This document shows positions 28,268 through 37,496 of a stretch of 64,000 nucleotides of DNA, piece after piece. Under the pieces are notes generated by a model that worked only from the letters and a program-made list of their open reading frames with translations, was not told where the DNA came from and did no database searches. Origin of the DNA: Terrimonas_A sp036262095 (GTDB lineage: Bacteria; Bacteroidota; Bacteroidia; Chitinophagales; Chitinophagaceae). Location: assembly GCA_036262095.1 (NCBI GenBank), contig DATAJQ010000097.1, positions 16,329 through 80,328 of the forward strand, written 5' to 3'. Position 1 is the stretch's first letter. The number at the start of each line of letters is the position of its first letter. A program made the position numbers and the translations under genes.

Positions 28268-29323
28268 ATGAAGAAGATAATGTATGCCCTCCTTTGCGTT
28301 GCTATGCTGGCATCCTGCAAAAAAGACGGCGAAAATCTGATAGATCCCTCAAAATATGTTTACCCGATTGAGCCGGTTAAGCTGAAGGAAGATGCAAGGG
28401 TGGGAGCTTATTATATGCAGTATAAAACTGCCGATTGGCAGAAGCCAATGGCTGATACAGCTTCACTTGGTTTTTATGATGCACTGCAGGCCCCGGTTTT
28501 TGATCAGCACCTGGCCTGGGCCGAACAGGGTGGTGTTGATTTTTTTGTATTCAAATGGGATGGCACTTCCGGCAATGCCATGCTCAACGCAGCTAAAGCA
28601 AGGATCAATGCAGCAGGCAATGCGGGTACAAAAATCGTGATCGAATATGTGACCACACATATAGGTGCTACCAATGCATCACCACTCAGTGGTGCGAAAC
28701 TGCAAACGCTCATCAATGAATGGAAAACGCTTAACACCAGCTTTTTCTCTGACGACAGTTACTACAAAATTGATGGACGGCCTGTGGTGCTGCTGGGACC
28801 TCTTAACCTGTCTACAGCTGCGCGGACAAGCATTGATTATAAAAAAGTGGCAGACTCTATCCGTTATGAACTGGGCCAGTTGAATGTTAATCCCTACATC
28901 ATTGGTGAATTTACCACAGGCTGGGTTGCGCCGGTCAACTATCCGGCAGAATGGTTGTCTGCAATGGATGGCATTGTGCTCAACAACTGGGCAACTACTG
29001 ACTATGACCGCTTCTATGCTTTTTACAGCTACAGTGATATGAATTATAAAAACTGGCAAACAACACTGGCTGCACAGAATGTGGATTTTGTTCCCTGTAT
29101 TTTTCCGGCATATAATAACCCTGCTACGGCAACACAATATGTATTCGACAGAACGGATAAGAACTTTACCGACTACTGCAATGTTGCCAAACGGAATATA
29201 GGCAATGACCGGTTTGTGCTGGTTAATTCCTGGAACGATTTTCAGAAGGGTAATGCCCTGGAGCCTGGTAAAAAGTATACTACAGAATCGCTTGACATAC
29301 TGAAACGGGAACTAAAAAAATAA
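28268..29323 (+). CDS. GH99/WbsX-like lipoprotein, probable catalytic residues replaced (second copy)
   Basis: 351 residues with lipoprotein signal MKKIMYALLCVAMLASC. Paralogue of the protein at 19789: matching blocks include VGAYYMQYKTADWQK, DFFVFKWDG, NPYIIGEFTTGW and NSWNDFQKGNALEPG. In the last block the two acids of the W-N-E-x-x-E-G motif are Asp324 and Lys327, so both catalytic glutamates are lost here too, but by different replacements than in the first copy. Probably a surface glycan-binding lipoprotein working with the second SusC/SusD. A strong hairpin follows before the next gene. Confidence 0.82.
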   Translation: MKKIMYALLCVAMLASCKKDGENLIDPSKYVYPIEPVKLKEDARVGAYYMQYKTADWQKPMADTASLGFYDALQAPVFDQHLAWAEQGGVDFFVFKWDGTSGNAMLNAAKARINAAGNAGTKIVIEYVTTHIGATNASPLSGAKLQTLINEWKTLNTSFFSDDSYYKIDGRPVVLLGPLNLSTAARTSIDYKKVADSIRYELGQLNVNPYIIGEFTTGWVAPVNYPAEWLSAMDGIVLNNWATTDYDRFYAFYSYSDMNYKNWQTTLAAQNVDFVPCIFPAYNNPATATQYVFDRTDKNFTDYCNVAKRNIGNDRFVLVNSWNDFQKGNALEPGKKYTTESLDILKRELKK

Positions 29324-29345
29324 ACTGACTGGATAAAACTGCTGC

Positions 29346-29398
29346 CTCTGTATACCGCAACTGACTATTGCGGTATGCAGAGATCATTTTTTCATTTT
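29346..29398 (+). terminator. Hairpin with T-tract inside the carbohydrate locus
   Basis: Fifteen-bp stem (29346-29360 with 29368-29382, one G-U pair), 7-base loop, followed by ATCATTTTTTCATTTT. It sits between the second GH99-like gene and the phosphatase gene, so it may partly stop transcription and lower expression of the enzymes behind it. Confidence 0.7.
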
Positions 29399-29413
29399 CA
29401 AAACTGCATAAGA

Positions 29414-31057
29414 ATGGTTAGAAAAAAATTATGGGTAACGTTTATCCTGCTGGTTGGGATATCAGCCCTGCATGCCCAGCCTTCTGGCAAACAGGCTGTG
29501 AACCGCCCCAGGTTAGTGGTAGGAGTAGTAGTGGATCAGATGCGCTGGGATTATTTATACCGGTATTATGACCGGTATAATGAAACAGGTTTTAAAAGAA
29601 TTCTGAAAGAAGGATTTTCCTGCGAAAATACCGTCATCGATTATTTGCCTACGGTTACTGCCATCGGACACAGTTCTGTTTATACCGGGTCCGTACCTGC
29701 TATTCACGGTATCGCAGGCAACGATTTTATTATCAACAGTACAGGGAAAACCATGTATTGTACAGAAGATAATGATGTGACTACAATAGGTAGCAGGTCA
29801 AACGCCGGGAAGATGTCGCCCAGAAATCTGCTGGCCAGCACCATTACAGATGAACTGAAACTGGCTACCAATTTCCGTTCTAAAGTAATCGGTATTGCAC
29901 TTAAAGACAGGGGTGCTATCCTGCCTGCTGGTCATGCAGCTAATGCTGCATACTGGTTCGACAATGTTAGCGGCAATTTTATTACCAGTACCTGGTATAT
30001 GAAACAATTGCCTGAATGGGTAACAAAATTCAACGAACAACGCCTCCCTGAAAAATACTTGAAACAGGACTGGAACCTGCTTTATAAGCCAGAGACATAC
30101 CTGCAGAGCACAGCTGATAATACTCCTTATGAAGGCCTGTTGGGAAATAAGGAAACACCCGTTTTCCCGATCCGCACTTCTGAAATGTTTGCAAAGGATT
30201 ATGATATCATCCGTAGCACACCCTATGGTAATACATTGACAGCCGATATGGCAAAAGCTGCCATACTCGGTGAGAAACTGGGACAGGGTGCCGAAACTGA
30301 TTTTCTTACGGTGAGTTTTTCATCCACCGATTATATCGGTCACAAGTTTGGTATCAATGCCATGGAAATTGAGGACACTTATCTGCGGCTTGATAAAGAC
30401 CTGGGTGATCTCTTAAGTTTCCTGGATAACCGTGTAGGGAAAGGCCAATATACTATTTTTCTTACAGCAGACCATGGTGCTGCACACAATATCGATTTCC
30501 TGAAGGATAATAAGATCCCTGCAGGCAGATGGTCGGGCAGTACATTAATGAAAGAGATGAATACAAAACTGGCTACCGCATTCGGCGTGCAGAACCTGGT
30601 ACTAAGCCTGATGAACTCGCAGGTACATTTCAACTATCAGAAGCTTGACAGTGCAGCATTGGATGAAGCAGCAGTACGCAAGGTGGTGATGAATGTGCTG
30701 AAGCGGAATGAAGACATTTCATTTGCCGCCGACATGGACCAACTTGGGCAGGAAGCTATTCCCGCAGAAATAAAGGAAAGAATGGTGAATGGATATAACA
30801 GGCAGCGGTCAGGAGGGATTTTCTTTATCCTGAAACCAGCAGTGTCATCTGCCGGAAAAACCGGTACCGGCCATGGTGCCTGGAATCCTTATGACTCGCA
30901 TATTCCTCTTTTATGGATGGGCTGGGGCATCAGGCAGGGAGCAACCAACCGCCAGACAGGTATGACGGATATTTCCGCCACTCTCGCAGCATTGCTGCAC
31001 ATCCAGATGCCCAATGGCTGCATTGGCAAGCCTATTACAGAAATTTTAAACCGCTAA
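29414..31057 (+). CDS. PafA-like alkaline phosphatase / nucleotide pyrophosphatase superfamily enzyme
   Basis: 547 residues from ATG 29414, which starts a signal peptide (MVRKKLWVTFILLVGISALHAQ); an ATG 13 codons upstream lies inside the hairpin and is unlikely. VVGVVVDQMRWDYLYRYYD gives the first metal Asp (41) and DYLPTVTAIGHSS the nucleophile Thr (about 80). Further metal ligands are in SSTDYIGHKFG, LTADHGAAHN and TGTGHGAWNPYD. This is the pattern of PafA-type periplasmic phosphatases, which hydrolyse phosphomonoesters broadly. Six bases separate it from the GH92 gene, so they are co-transcribed. Confidence 0.92.
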   Translation: MVRKKLWVTFILLVGISALHAQPSGKQAVNRPRLVVGVVVDQMRWDYLYRYYDRYNETGFKRILKEGFSCENTVIDYLPTVTAIGHSSVYTGSVPAIHGIAGNDFIINSTGKTMYCTEDNDVTTIGSRSNAGKMSPRNLLASTITDELKLATNFRSKVIGIALKDRGAILPAGHAANAAYWFDNVSGNFITSTWYMKQLPEWVTKFNEQRLPEKYLKQDWNLLYKPETYLQSTADNTPYEGLLGNKETPVFPIRTSEMFAKDYDIIRSTPYGNTLTADMAKAAILGEKLGQGAETDFLTVSFSSTDYIGHKFGINAMEIEDTYLRLDKDLGDLLSFLDNRVGKGQYTIFLTADHGAAHNIDFLKDNKIPAGRWSGSTLMKEMNTKLATAFGVQNLVLSLMNSQVHFNYQKLDSAALDEAAVRKVVMNVLKRNEDISFAADMDQLGQEAIPAEIKERMVNGYNRQRSGGIFFILKPAVSSAGKTGTGHGAWNPYDSHIPLLWMGWGIRQGATNRQTGMTDISATLAALLHIQMPNGCIGKPITEILNR

Positions 31058-31063
31058 CCCTTC

Positions 31064-33283
31064 ATGAATCTCAAACGTTTTCTACTTATAGTAATAATTT
31101 GCTCCAGTTGCATTGCGCATGCCCAGACTGGCAGCAATGTGAAATATATCGATCCGACTATTGGAGCTGTAGGGCATATACTGGAACCAACACGTCCCGC
31201 TGTACACCTGCCTAACAGTATGGTGCGTGTATTCCCTGTTCGCAAGGACCAACTGGATGATCAGATCAAATTTTTTCCGCTGACTATTTCCTCACATCGC
31301 CAACCAAATTTATTTGGCATAATGGGATTCAGTAATGAAAAGGAATATGGTATAAAAGGTTATACCTGGGATAATGAAATAGCTACGCCTTATTATTATA
31401 GCGTGCGGCTGGAAGATAGTGGCGATAGCATTGAATTCGCTCCAGCGGAAAGAAGTGGTTTCTTCCGTTTTCATTATGCAGACAATGGCGAACATTTTAT
31501 CCGCTTTCATACCGTTAATCCGGGCCGCCTGCAACTGGAAGGCAAACGTGCTGTGAGCGGTGTGGAATCTTACCAGGACCTGACTGCTTATTTTTATGCA
31601 GAGCTGGACACAGATATACAACAGGGTGCTTCTTTTGAAGACACGACCCAACGCCGGCTGATACTTCAATTGAATAAAAATGTGAAACAGGCAGACGTGC
31701 GATACGGTATTTCATTTATCAGCAAAGAGCAGGCCCGTCAAAACCTTCAGAAGGAAATCCCGGATTGGGATTTTCAGCAAGTGAAAAGAAAAGCCTTTCT
31801 TGCCTGGGATAAAGTGATGTCACAGATCAATGTAGAAGGGGGAACACTTGCACAAAAACGGGTGTTTTACACTTCGCTTTATCGCAGCTACGAGCGGATG
31901 GTGAATATCAATGAATATGGCCGTTATTACAGTGCTTATGACCGTAAAGTGCATAATTCATCCAAACCATTTTATGTAGACAACTGGCTTTGGGATACCT
32001 ATATCGCCCTGGAGCCTTTGCAAACTATTCTCAATCCCGGCATGCAGGCTGATAAGATCAATTCATATATCAATATGTATGAGCAAAGCGGTTGGATGCC
32101 ATCCTTTGCCCTTGCATTCGGAGATAATCCTTGTATGACAGGCAATCATGCTGCTACATGGATAGCTGACTCATGGGTGAAAGGGATCAGGGATTTCAAC
32201 CTGCAACATGCACTGGAAGGCCTGAAGAAAAATTCCCTGCAGGCGACATTACTTCCCTGGCGCAACGGGCCAGCCACTTCACTTGATTCATTTTACAATC
32301 GCCATGGCTATTTCCCTGCGCTTCACCCGGGAGAAAATGAATGGGTGCAGGAAGTAAATGGATTTGAAAAAAGACAATCAGTGTCTGTGACACTTGAAAA
32401 CAGTTATAGCGACTGGTGTATTGCTTTTCTGTTGCGCCAGGCAAAAGATAAGGCAGGCAGTGATCTGTTTATGCAAAGAGCAGGATTTTACAAAAATGTA
32501 TTCAGACAGGATAAAGGATTTATGTGGCCAAAAGACAGTACCGGGAAATGGATTGAACCATTTGATCCGAAATTTTCCGGAGGCCAGGGAGGCCGCCATT
32601 ATACTACAGAAAATAATGTGTATACATACAACTGGGATGTGAAACATGATCTGCAGGGATTGTTTACACTCATGGGCGGACATAAAAAAGCGGAAGCCAA
32701 GCTGGATGAGTTGTTCCGCCAAAACCTCGGAAGAAGCAAGTACGAATTATGGAATACATTTCCTGATGCCACAGGCCTGGTAGGGCAGTTTGTGATGGGT
32801 AATGAACCAAGTTTTCATATTCCCTACCTCTATAATTATACCGGTGCTCCCTGGAAAACACAAAAGCGGATCCGCATGCTGCTGGATACCTGGTTTACCG
32901 ACAACCTGTTTGGTATACCCGGTGATGAAGACGGTGGCGGGATGACAGCTTTTGTTGTTTTTTCTATGATGGGTTTTTTCCCGGTAACTCCCGGTGTACC
33001 TGTTTACAATATCGGCAGCCCTGTGTTTGAAAAGATCACCGTCAATCTTCCGGGTGGTAAGAAATTTTCTGTTGTTGCTAAGAACAATTCGGCAGGAGCA
33101 CGCTATATACAAAGTGCAAAACTCAATGGCAAGAACTGGGAGAAAGCATGGTTCACCCATCGTGATCTTGTTGCCGGTGCTGTATTGGAGCTGCAGATGG
33201 GTGAAATACCCAATAAGCAGTGGGGCAGCAAAGGGCAGGATGCACCTCCATCGGCTATGGAAATAGACCCGGCCGCGTTTTAA
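31064..33283 (+). CDS. Glycoside hydrolase family 92 alpha-mannosidase
   Basis: 739 residues with a signal peptide ending HAQ (about residue 21). N-terminal beta-sandwich followed by an (alpha/alpha)6 barrel. Family landmarks: VDNWLWDTYIALEPLQTIL, GNHAATWIADSW, MGNEPSFHIPYLYNY (probable general acid Glu581) and GIPGDEDGGGMTAFVVFSMM, then a C-terminal GFFPVTPGVPVYNIGSPVF block. GH92 enzymes are calcium-dependent exo-alpha-mannosidases, some acting on mannose-6-phosphate linkages; the subtype cannot be fixed from motifs. Within an operon of phosphatases, which makes a phosphorylated mannoside substrate plausible. Confidence 0.94.
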   Translation: MNLKRFLLIVIICSSCIAHAQTGSNVKYIDPTIGAVGHILEPTRPAVHLPNSMVRVFPVRKDQLDDQIKFFPLTISSHRQPNLFGIMGFSNEKEYGIKGYTWDNEIATPYYYSVRLEDSGDSIEFAPAERSGFFRFHYADNGEHFIRFHTVNPGRLQLEGKRAVSGVESYQDLTAYFYAELDTDIQQGASFEDTTQRRLILQLNKNVKQADVRYGISFISKEQARQNLQKEIPDWDFQQVKRKAFLAWDKVMSQINVEGGTLAQKRVFYTSLYRSYERMVNINEYGRYYSAYDRKVHNSSKPFYVDNWLWDTYIALEPLQTILNPGMQADKINSYINMYEQSGWMPSFALAFGDNPCMTGNHAATWIADSWVKGIRDFNLQHALEGLKKNSLQATLLPWRNGPATSLDSFYNRHGYFPALHPGENEWVQEVNGFEKRQSVSVTLENSYSDWCIAFLLRQAKDKAGSDLFMQRAGFYKNVFRQDKGFMWPKDSTGKWIEPFDPKFSGGQGGRHYTTENNVYTYNWDVKHDLQGLFTLMGGHKKAEAKLDELFRQNLGRSKYELWNTFPDATGLVGQFVMGNEPSFHIPYLYNYTGAPWKTQKRIRMLLDTWFTDNLFGIPGDEDGGGMTAFVVFSMMGFFPVTPGVPVYNIGSPVFEKITVNLPGGKKFSVVAKNNSAGARYIQSAKLNGKNWEKAWFTHRDLVAGAVLELQMGEIPNKQWGSKGQDAPPSAMEIDPAAF

Positions 33284-33300
33284 AATAAAAAATCAGCTCA

Positions 33301-34566
33301 ATGATAATTAAAAAATATAACACCCTCTTCTTGCTGGCATTTGCCCTGCCTGTTGTGGCCGGGGCGCAGGTGAGAGGGATACATCTTAGCTGGAATGGCA
33401 CTTCTTCATCCACTACAGCTACGACTATGGCCATTACCTGGATGAGTGATGCAAAAGGATATGAAACAGTCTGCTACGGCACAGACAGTACAAAGCTGGA
33501 TAAAAAGCTGATCGCAAAAGAAGGTTATTCAACAGATATGAAAACATATCTGTTAAAAGCAACACTTACCCGGTTAAAACCCCGCACCTATTATTATTAC
33601 AGGATAGGTGATGGCCGGGACGGCAGCAGCAAGATCTACAGTTTCAGAACCGCCGGCAAAACAGGAAGCAATACTGCTTTTACAGTGGGTGTCTGGAGTG
33701 ATACGCAGGATAATAAAGGCAATCTCAGTTTTGAACAAACCGATAGCATTGTAGCAAAACTTGCTGCTTATCCGCTTCATTTCACCCTGCATACAGGAGA
33801 TATTGTGGAAAACGGTTCAGTGCAAAGAAGCTGGAACAATTTTTTTGGGACAGCACAACCGCTCAATGCACGATTTCCATTTATGTCGGTCACCGGTAAT
33901 CATGATGTGGTCAATGACCGGCAGGCAGGTCAGTTTCAAAAACCTTTTCCGGTGTACTATGATCTGTTCAATCTTCCCAATGATCAGTTGAACTATTCTT
34001 ATGATTATGGCAACACCCATTTTGTAGCTATCAATTCAGGGTATGCCAAAGGAGCAGAGAAAGACAGCCTGGTGCATTTCAAACCAGGTTCAGCCGAATA
34101 TAAATGGCTGGAGAAGGACCTGGCCAAAGCCAGGCGCAGCAAACATATCCGCTGGATCGTTCTTTATTGTCACTATCCCATGTATGCTTATGGAGTGAGC
34201 CAGGTGGAACAATGGCAGCAGCATATAACTCCCCTGCTGGATAAGTTTGGAGTGGACCTGTGCATTTCCGGCCACCGGCATGTATACGAACGGCATCAGG
34301 CTGTAAAAGCCGGTGTTCCCTCGGGCATTAAAGACCGGCATGTATATGATCAACCTGCCGGTACAGTATATATCACAAATGGTTCAGCCGGCGGCTCCCT
34401 GCAGGGCACAGGAGGAAAGGATCTGCCTACGATGATATTCACTCCTTCAGAAAAAATATATACCTATGGAATACTGGCAATATCTCCACATGAAATAAGG
34501 ATGGATGTGTATGAAAAGAGCGGCAGGAAGATCGATTATTTTACAATCAGGAAGGAGAAGAAATGA
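33301..34566 (+). CDS. Purple acid phosphatase-like metallophosphoesterase
   Basis: 421 residues with signal peptide (MIIKKYNTLFLLAFALPVVAGAQ). An N-terminal fibronectin-like purple acid phosphatase domain (about 25-115, TTMAITWMSD) precedes the metallophosphoesterase domain: GVWSDTQDN, HTGDIVENG, VTGNHDVVND, YCHYPMYAYG and ISGHRHVYERH. All metal-binding blocks are present. Exported phosphatase or phosphodiesterase; third intact phosphoesterase of the locus and of a different family from the one at 20901. Last gene before the terminator. Confidence 0.93.
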   Translation: MIIKKYNTLFLLAFALPVVAGAQVRGIHLSWNGTSSSTTATTMAITWMSDAKGYETVCYGTDSTKLDKKLIAKEGYSTDMKTYLLKATLTRLKPRTYYYYRIGDGRDGSSKIYSFRTAGKTGSNTAFTVGVWSDTQDNKGNLSFEQTDSIVAKLAAYPLHFTLHTGDIVENGSVQRSWNNFFGTAQPLNARFPFMSVTGNHDVVNDRQAGQFQKPFPVYYDLFNLPNDQLNYSYDYGNTHFVAINSGYAKGAEKDSLVHFKPGSAEYKWLEKDLAKARRSKHIRWIVLYCHYPMYAYGVSQVEQWQQHITPLLDKFGVDLCISGHRHVYERHQAVKAGVPSGIKDRHVYDQPAGTVYITNGSAGGSLQGTGGKDLPTMIFTPSEKIYTYGILAISPHEIRMDVYEKSGRKIDYFTIRKEKK

Positions 34567-34600
34567 TCCTGTTGGTTGACAGGTGTTGGAGTAGTTAAGT

Positions 34601-34634
34601 GAAAGGCCCGGAAATAATACCGGGCCTTTCTTAT
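34601..34634 (+). terminator. Intrinsic terminator closing the carbohydrate locus
   Basis: Perfect 11-bp stem GAAAGGCCCGG/CCGGGCCTTTC (34601-34611 and 34620-34630) with an 8-base loop, 34 bases after the last stop codon. Confidence 0.9.
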
Positions 34635-34721
34635 AGGGGTGCTCAGTTATAAAGATTTTATAGCTATAGTCAAACTTTTGGTAAACAGGTTTGTTCAAAA
34701 TGGTTGATTCAAAAGCCATTT

Positions 34722-35259
34722 ATGAAAAAACAATACCTGCTAAGGAAAGGTCCGTTTATTTTAGTGCTCAGCCTTTCTTATTATATTTCCTTTTCACAAA
34801 ATCAATTTGCAAAAGCTCCATCATCTTTTCCGGGAAGATTGACAGTCTGAAACCAAATGGAAATGGACAAAAAGCAATCAGCTTATCCTTTCCCATAGGG
34901 TTTGATATATCTTCCAAAACTATTTACCCGGGCAATGATGGAAGTTTTAGTGACACTCTTACCGATCCCGAAGGGAAATACACCATATCTGATGGCAATT
35001 TCCTTATAACCTGTATTTCAAGCCAGGCAATAAATATTCGATTAAGTATGAAGCAAAAAATATTCTTTTAAGCGAGGTTCAACTGGGAGGAGATGATATA
35101 CCTGTTAATCGATATTTCATTACTAAGCAGCAGGAGAAAACCTTCTTCAACCCCGGTGAAAAGAAAACTGAAGAGGAATTCCGGCTTTTGCTGAACAACT
35201 GGAAACAAAGAGAATCAAAAAGGATCTCTTCAAGGCTTCCCGGGGTGCAGTTATTGAGG
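34722..35259 (+). pseudogene. Frameshifted remnant of a DUF4369/TlpA-type exported protein
   Basis: ATG 34722 gives a signal peptide (MKKQYLLRKGPFILVLSLSY and on to YISFSQ), but that frame stops after about 43 residues. The body continues in a second frame (IIFSGKIDSLKPNGNGQ, about 34810-35000) and then a third (LYFKPGNKYSIKYEAKNI, from about 35008), ending LLNNWKQRESKRI. F-S-G-K-I and L-Y-F-K-P-G are typical of the N-terminal domain before Bacteroidota TlpA-like thioredoxin domains. At least two frameshifts and loss of the whole thioredoxin part make it a dead gene. Its 3' end abuts the antisense DUF1259 gene. Confidence 0.72.
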
Positions 35260-36219
35260 CTATTTGCTTTCAGCCCCTTTATTGGTTTGATCAAGTGCTG
35301 CTTTGAATCCTTTTGCCAGTTTTTCAGCCGGCCCTACTCCCCAGTAATGGAGGAAAAATATCCGGGGACTTTCATGTATCATATGGTTATGAACGGCTAC
35401 TACTTCAATACCGTTCTGGATCAATGTTTTTATCACAGGTTCCACTTCATTTTCCAACATGGCAAAGTCGCCGGCTACTGCGGCCCGGTCAGGGGTCCCC
35501 TGCCAGGCAGCCCAGGTGTTAAAACCGGCAAAACTGCTTACAGGTATGCCATGCTCCTGCAATTTTACATCCGGCCGGCCAATAGTATATTTATATACGC
35601 CTTTGTTTAATTCACCCTTATAGCCAATAATAGAATCCAACAGTGGAATACGGATAGTATTGATCACACTATCAGCTTTGCCGGCTTTGGGGTCTTTCCT
35701 CCTGACTTCCGCCACTTTATTAAAAATGGCTTTTACTCCTGTGGCTAATTGATCAACTTTCCCTTTTCCATCAATATGCATATACATTACATTCGGATGG
35801 CTGCGTACAAAATGGTTGTGAATGGCACTGATAGTAAAGCCCTGGCTGATCACTTCTTGTTGCACAGGCGCAAGATCGGTTTCTGTTACAACAATATCAC
35901 CCATTACCATTGCGCTGTCTTTACAGGGAGTAAAGGCCGCCCAACTACCCAGGCCCATCGGCGGAATGATTTTAAATCCATCTACTACTATGTTAAGATC
36001 GTTTTGGGGAACGGTAATTTTGTACTCGCCATTTTTGTCCACGCCCTTCATAGCGGTGATCTGTTCAATTTTTGCAATGTCGAGCTTACTGCTTCCAGGG
36101 GGGCAGGAGATCGTGCCCTTTTTCATTTCATTGTCTGTAGTATCCCGGCCACTTCCTGATTGATTGCAGGAAATCATAAATATAGCTAAGGCGGGCATTG
36201 AGATGAAAAGACGGTTCAT
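35260..36219 (-). CDS. DUF1259 (LppY/LpqO family) lipoprotein
   Basis: 319 residues with lipoprotein signal (lipobox FMISC, Cys 18). Two tandem DUF1259 units follow: the first around VVDGFKIIPPMGLGSWAAF to AIHNHFVRSHPNVMYMHIDG, the second around SFAGFNTWAAWQGTP to VAVHNHMIHESPRIFFLHYW, each with a conserved H-N-H block that looks metal-binding. Named after mycobacterial lipoproteins LppY and LpqO; biochemical role unknown. Stands alone, opposite in direction to its neighbours. Confidence 0.9.
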   Translation of the reverse strand: MNRLFISMPALAIFMISCNQSGSGRDTTDNEMKKGTISCPPGSSKLDIAKIEQITAMKGVDKNGEYKITVPQNDLNIVVDGFKIIPPMGLGSWAAFTPCKDSAMVMGDIVVTETDLAPVQQEVISQGFTISAIHNHFVRSHPNVMYMHIDGKGKVDQLATGVKAIFNKVAEVRRKDPKAGKADSVINTIRIPLLDSIIGYKGELNKGVYKYTIGRPDVKLQEHGIPVSSFAGFNTWAAWQGTPDRAAVAGDFAMLENEVEPVIKTLIQNGIEVVAVHNHMIHESPRIFFLHYWGVGPAEKLAKGFKAALDQTNKGAESK

Positions 36220-36457
36220 ATTTAGAGATGTTTATTCATTGATCGTAAATGTTTCCTGGCCTTTATCAGCGGCTCTTACAATGCTAATCTAACCAGTAAG
36301 TTTGAATGAATTCTGAAGTTTATGTGCAGCAGGAAGTCCTTTGTTTTAATAGGGACGAATATTGCAAAGCGATCAGATTTCCGGACTTTGGACATAAAAT
36401 GTATATTTAATGAATTGTGTTCATTTCATAGGCCTTCATTCTACAATCTTACAAGCC

Positions 36458-37180
36458 ATGCCTTCAACCGGAACAATCAGGGGAATTTCTTTCTTTATGA
36501 GCATTGGTTTAGTGGGTTTTTTTGCTGTATTTGTAGGCTTTGGGAAAACCCTGCCGCCAGCTATCCGTGATGAAAGAACTCCTATTTCAATCTATATCCA
36601 TGGTGCTTTTGCTTTTTGCTGGTTATGCCTGTTTTTTATCCAGGCAACTTTAATAAGATACAACAATTTCCGGTTGCATAAAGCTCTCGGGATCTTCGGA
36701 GCTTTTATTGCAATTGGCACTGCTTTAACCATGTTGCCGGCAGGTGTATACCAGGTGCAGAAAGACCTGGATAAAGGTTTGGGTGAAGCTTCTTATTCAA
36801 ACATAGTTGGTGTGGTTACCAATGCCACCATATTTCTTGCGATCGTTATTGCTGGTATCCTTAATCGGAAAAACCCGCCAGTGCATAAACGGTTAATGCT
36901 TTTGGCAACTATTTTAGTGTTATGGGTAGCCTGGTTCCGGTTCCGTCATTATTTCCCTTCAGTGCCAAGACCTGATATCTGGTTTGGTTTAGTATTGTCC
37001 AATAGCCTTATCATCGTCTCCTGGATATGGGACAGATCTGTAAATGGAAGATTGCATCCTGTACTGGGTTGGGTTGGGGCATTTATTATTGCGGAGCAGA
37101 CTTTTGAAGTAATCATGTTCGACAGTCCCGCATGGCGTTTAGTTGGGAAAGGAATTTTTGATCTTTTAGCCATTAAATAA
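36458..37180 (+). CDS. Seven-helix integral membrane protein of unknown function
   Basis: 240 residues from ATG 36458; an ATG 16 codons upstream (36410) is possible but would put polar residues before the first helix. About seven transmembrane helices, for instance ISFFMSIGLVGFFAVFVGF, IHGAFAFCWLCLFFIQATL and a late WVGAFIIAEQTF. Histidines such as IHGAF and LHKALG face conserved helices and recall small heme- or quinone-linked membrane proteins, but no family is certain. No operon partners. Confidence 0.75.
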   Translation: MPSTGTIRGISFFMSIGLVGFFAVFVGFGKTLPPAIRDERTPISIYIHGAFAFCWLCLFFIQATLIRYNNFRLHKALGIFGAFIAIGTALTMLPAGVYQVQKDLDKGLGEASYSNIVGVVTNATIFLAIVIAGILNRKNPPVHKRLMLLATILVLWVAWFRFRHYFPSVPRPDIWFGLVLSNSLIIVSWIWDRSVNGRLHPVLGWVGAFIIAEQTFEVIMFDSPAWRLVGKGIFDLLAIK

Positions 37181-37496
37181 ATTGATTGTTGGGTATTTCC
37201 AGCAGGTTGATCTAACGTGTTTTCACGGATTAAAATGGGGCTAAAAAACGGTTGAAAAAATGCCATATGTGTTATAAACTTGTTCTGCTTTATAAAAAAT
37301 CACTCTCGGAAAATTTTAATACCGGCTACAAACTTCATACCTCCAGAACTGCGCAGATAGGTGATCAGTATAATCCCATTGCTGCGCCATAACAATGATC
37401 ATTTTTTGCTCGAATCGAAGATCACCGTATCTGAAGAAAATCGGGGAATTTCCGAAACCCCATTTGAAAAAGTAGGAGCATTTTAAACCATCCAAC
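37181..37496. other. Intergenic region of 316 bases
   Basis: Nothing convincing. A minus-strand frame at 37316-37567 overlaps the next gene and has no family features. The stretch holds the promoter of the small DUF6520-like gene; the short GGGG/CCCC repeat near 37440-37465 is too weak to call a structure. Confidence 0.5.

Noticed and set aside
15043..29323. Duplicated SusC/SusD blocks as an assembly error
   Set aside because: The two copies differ throughout, with changes spread over all domains, so they are genuine paralogues.
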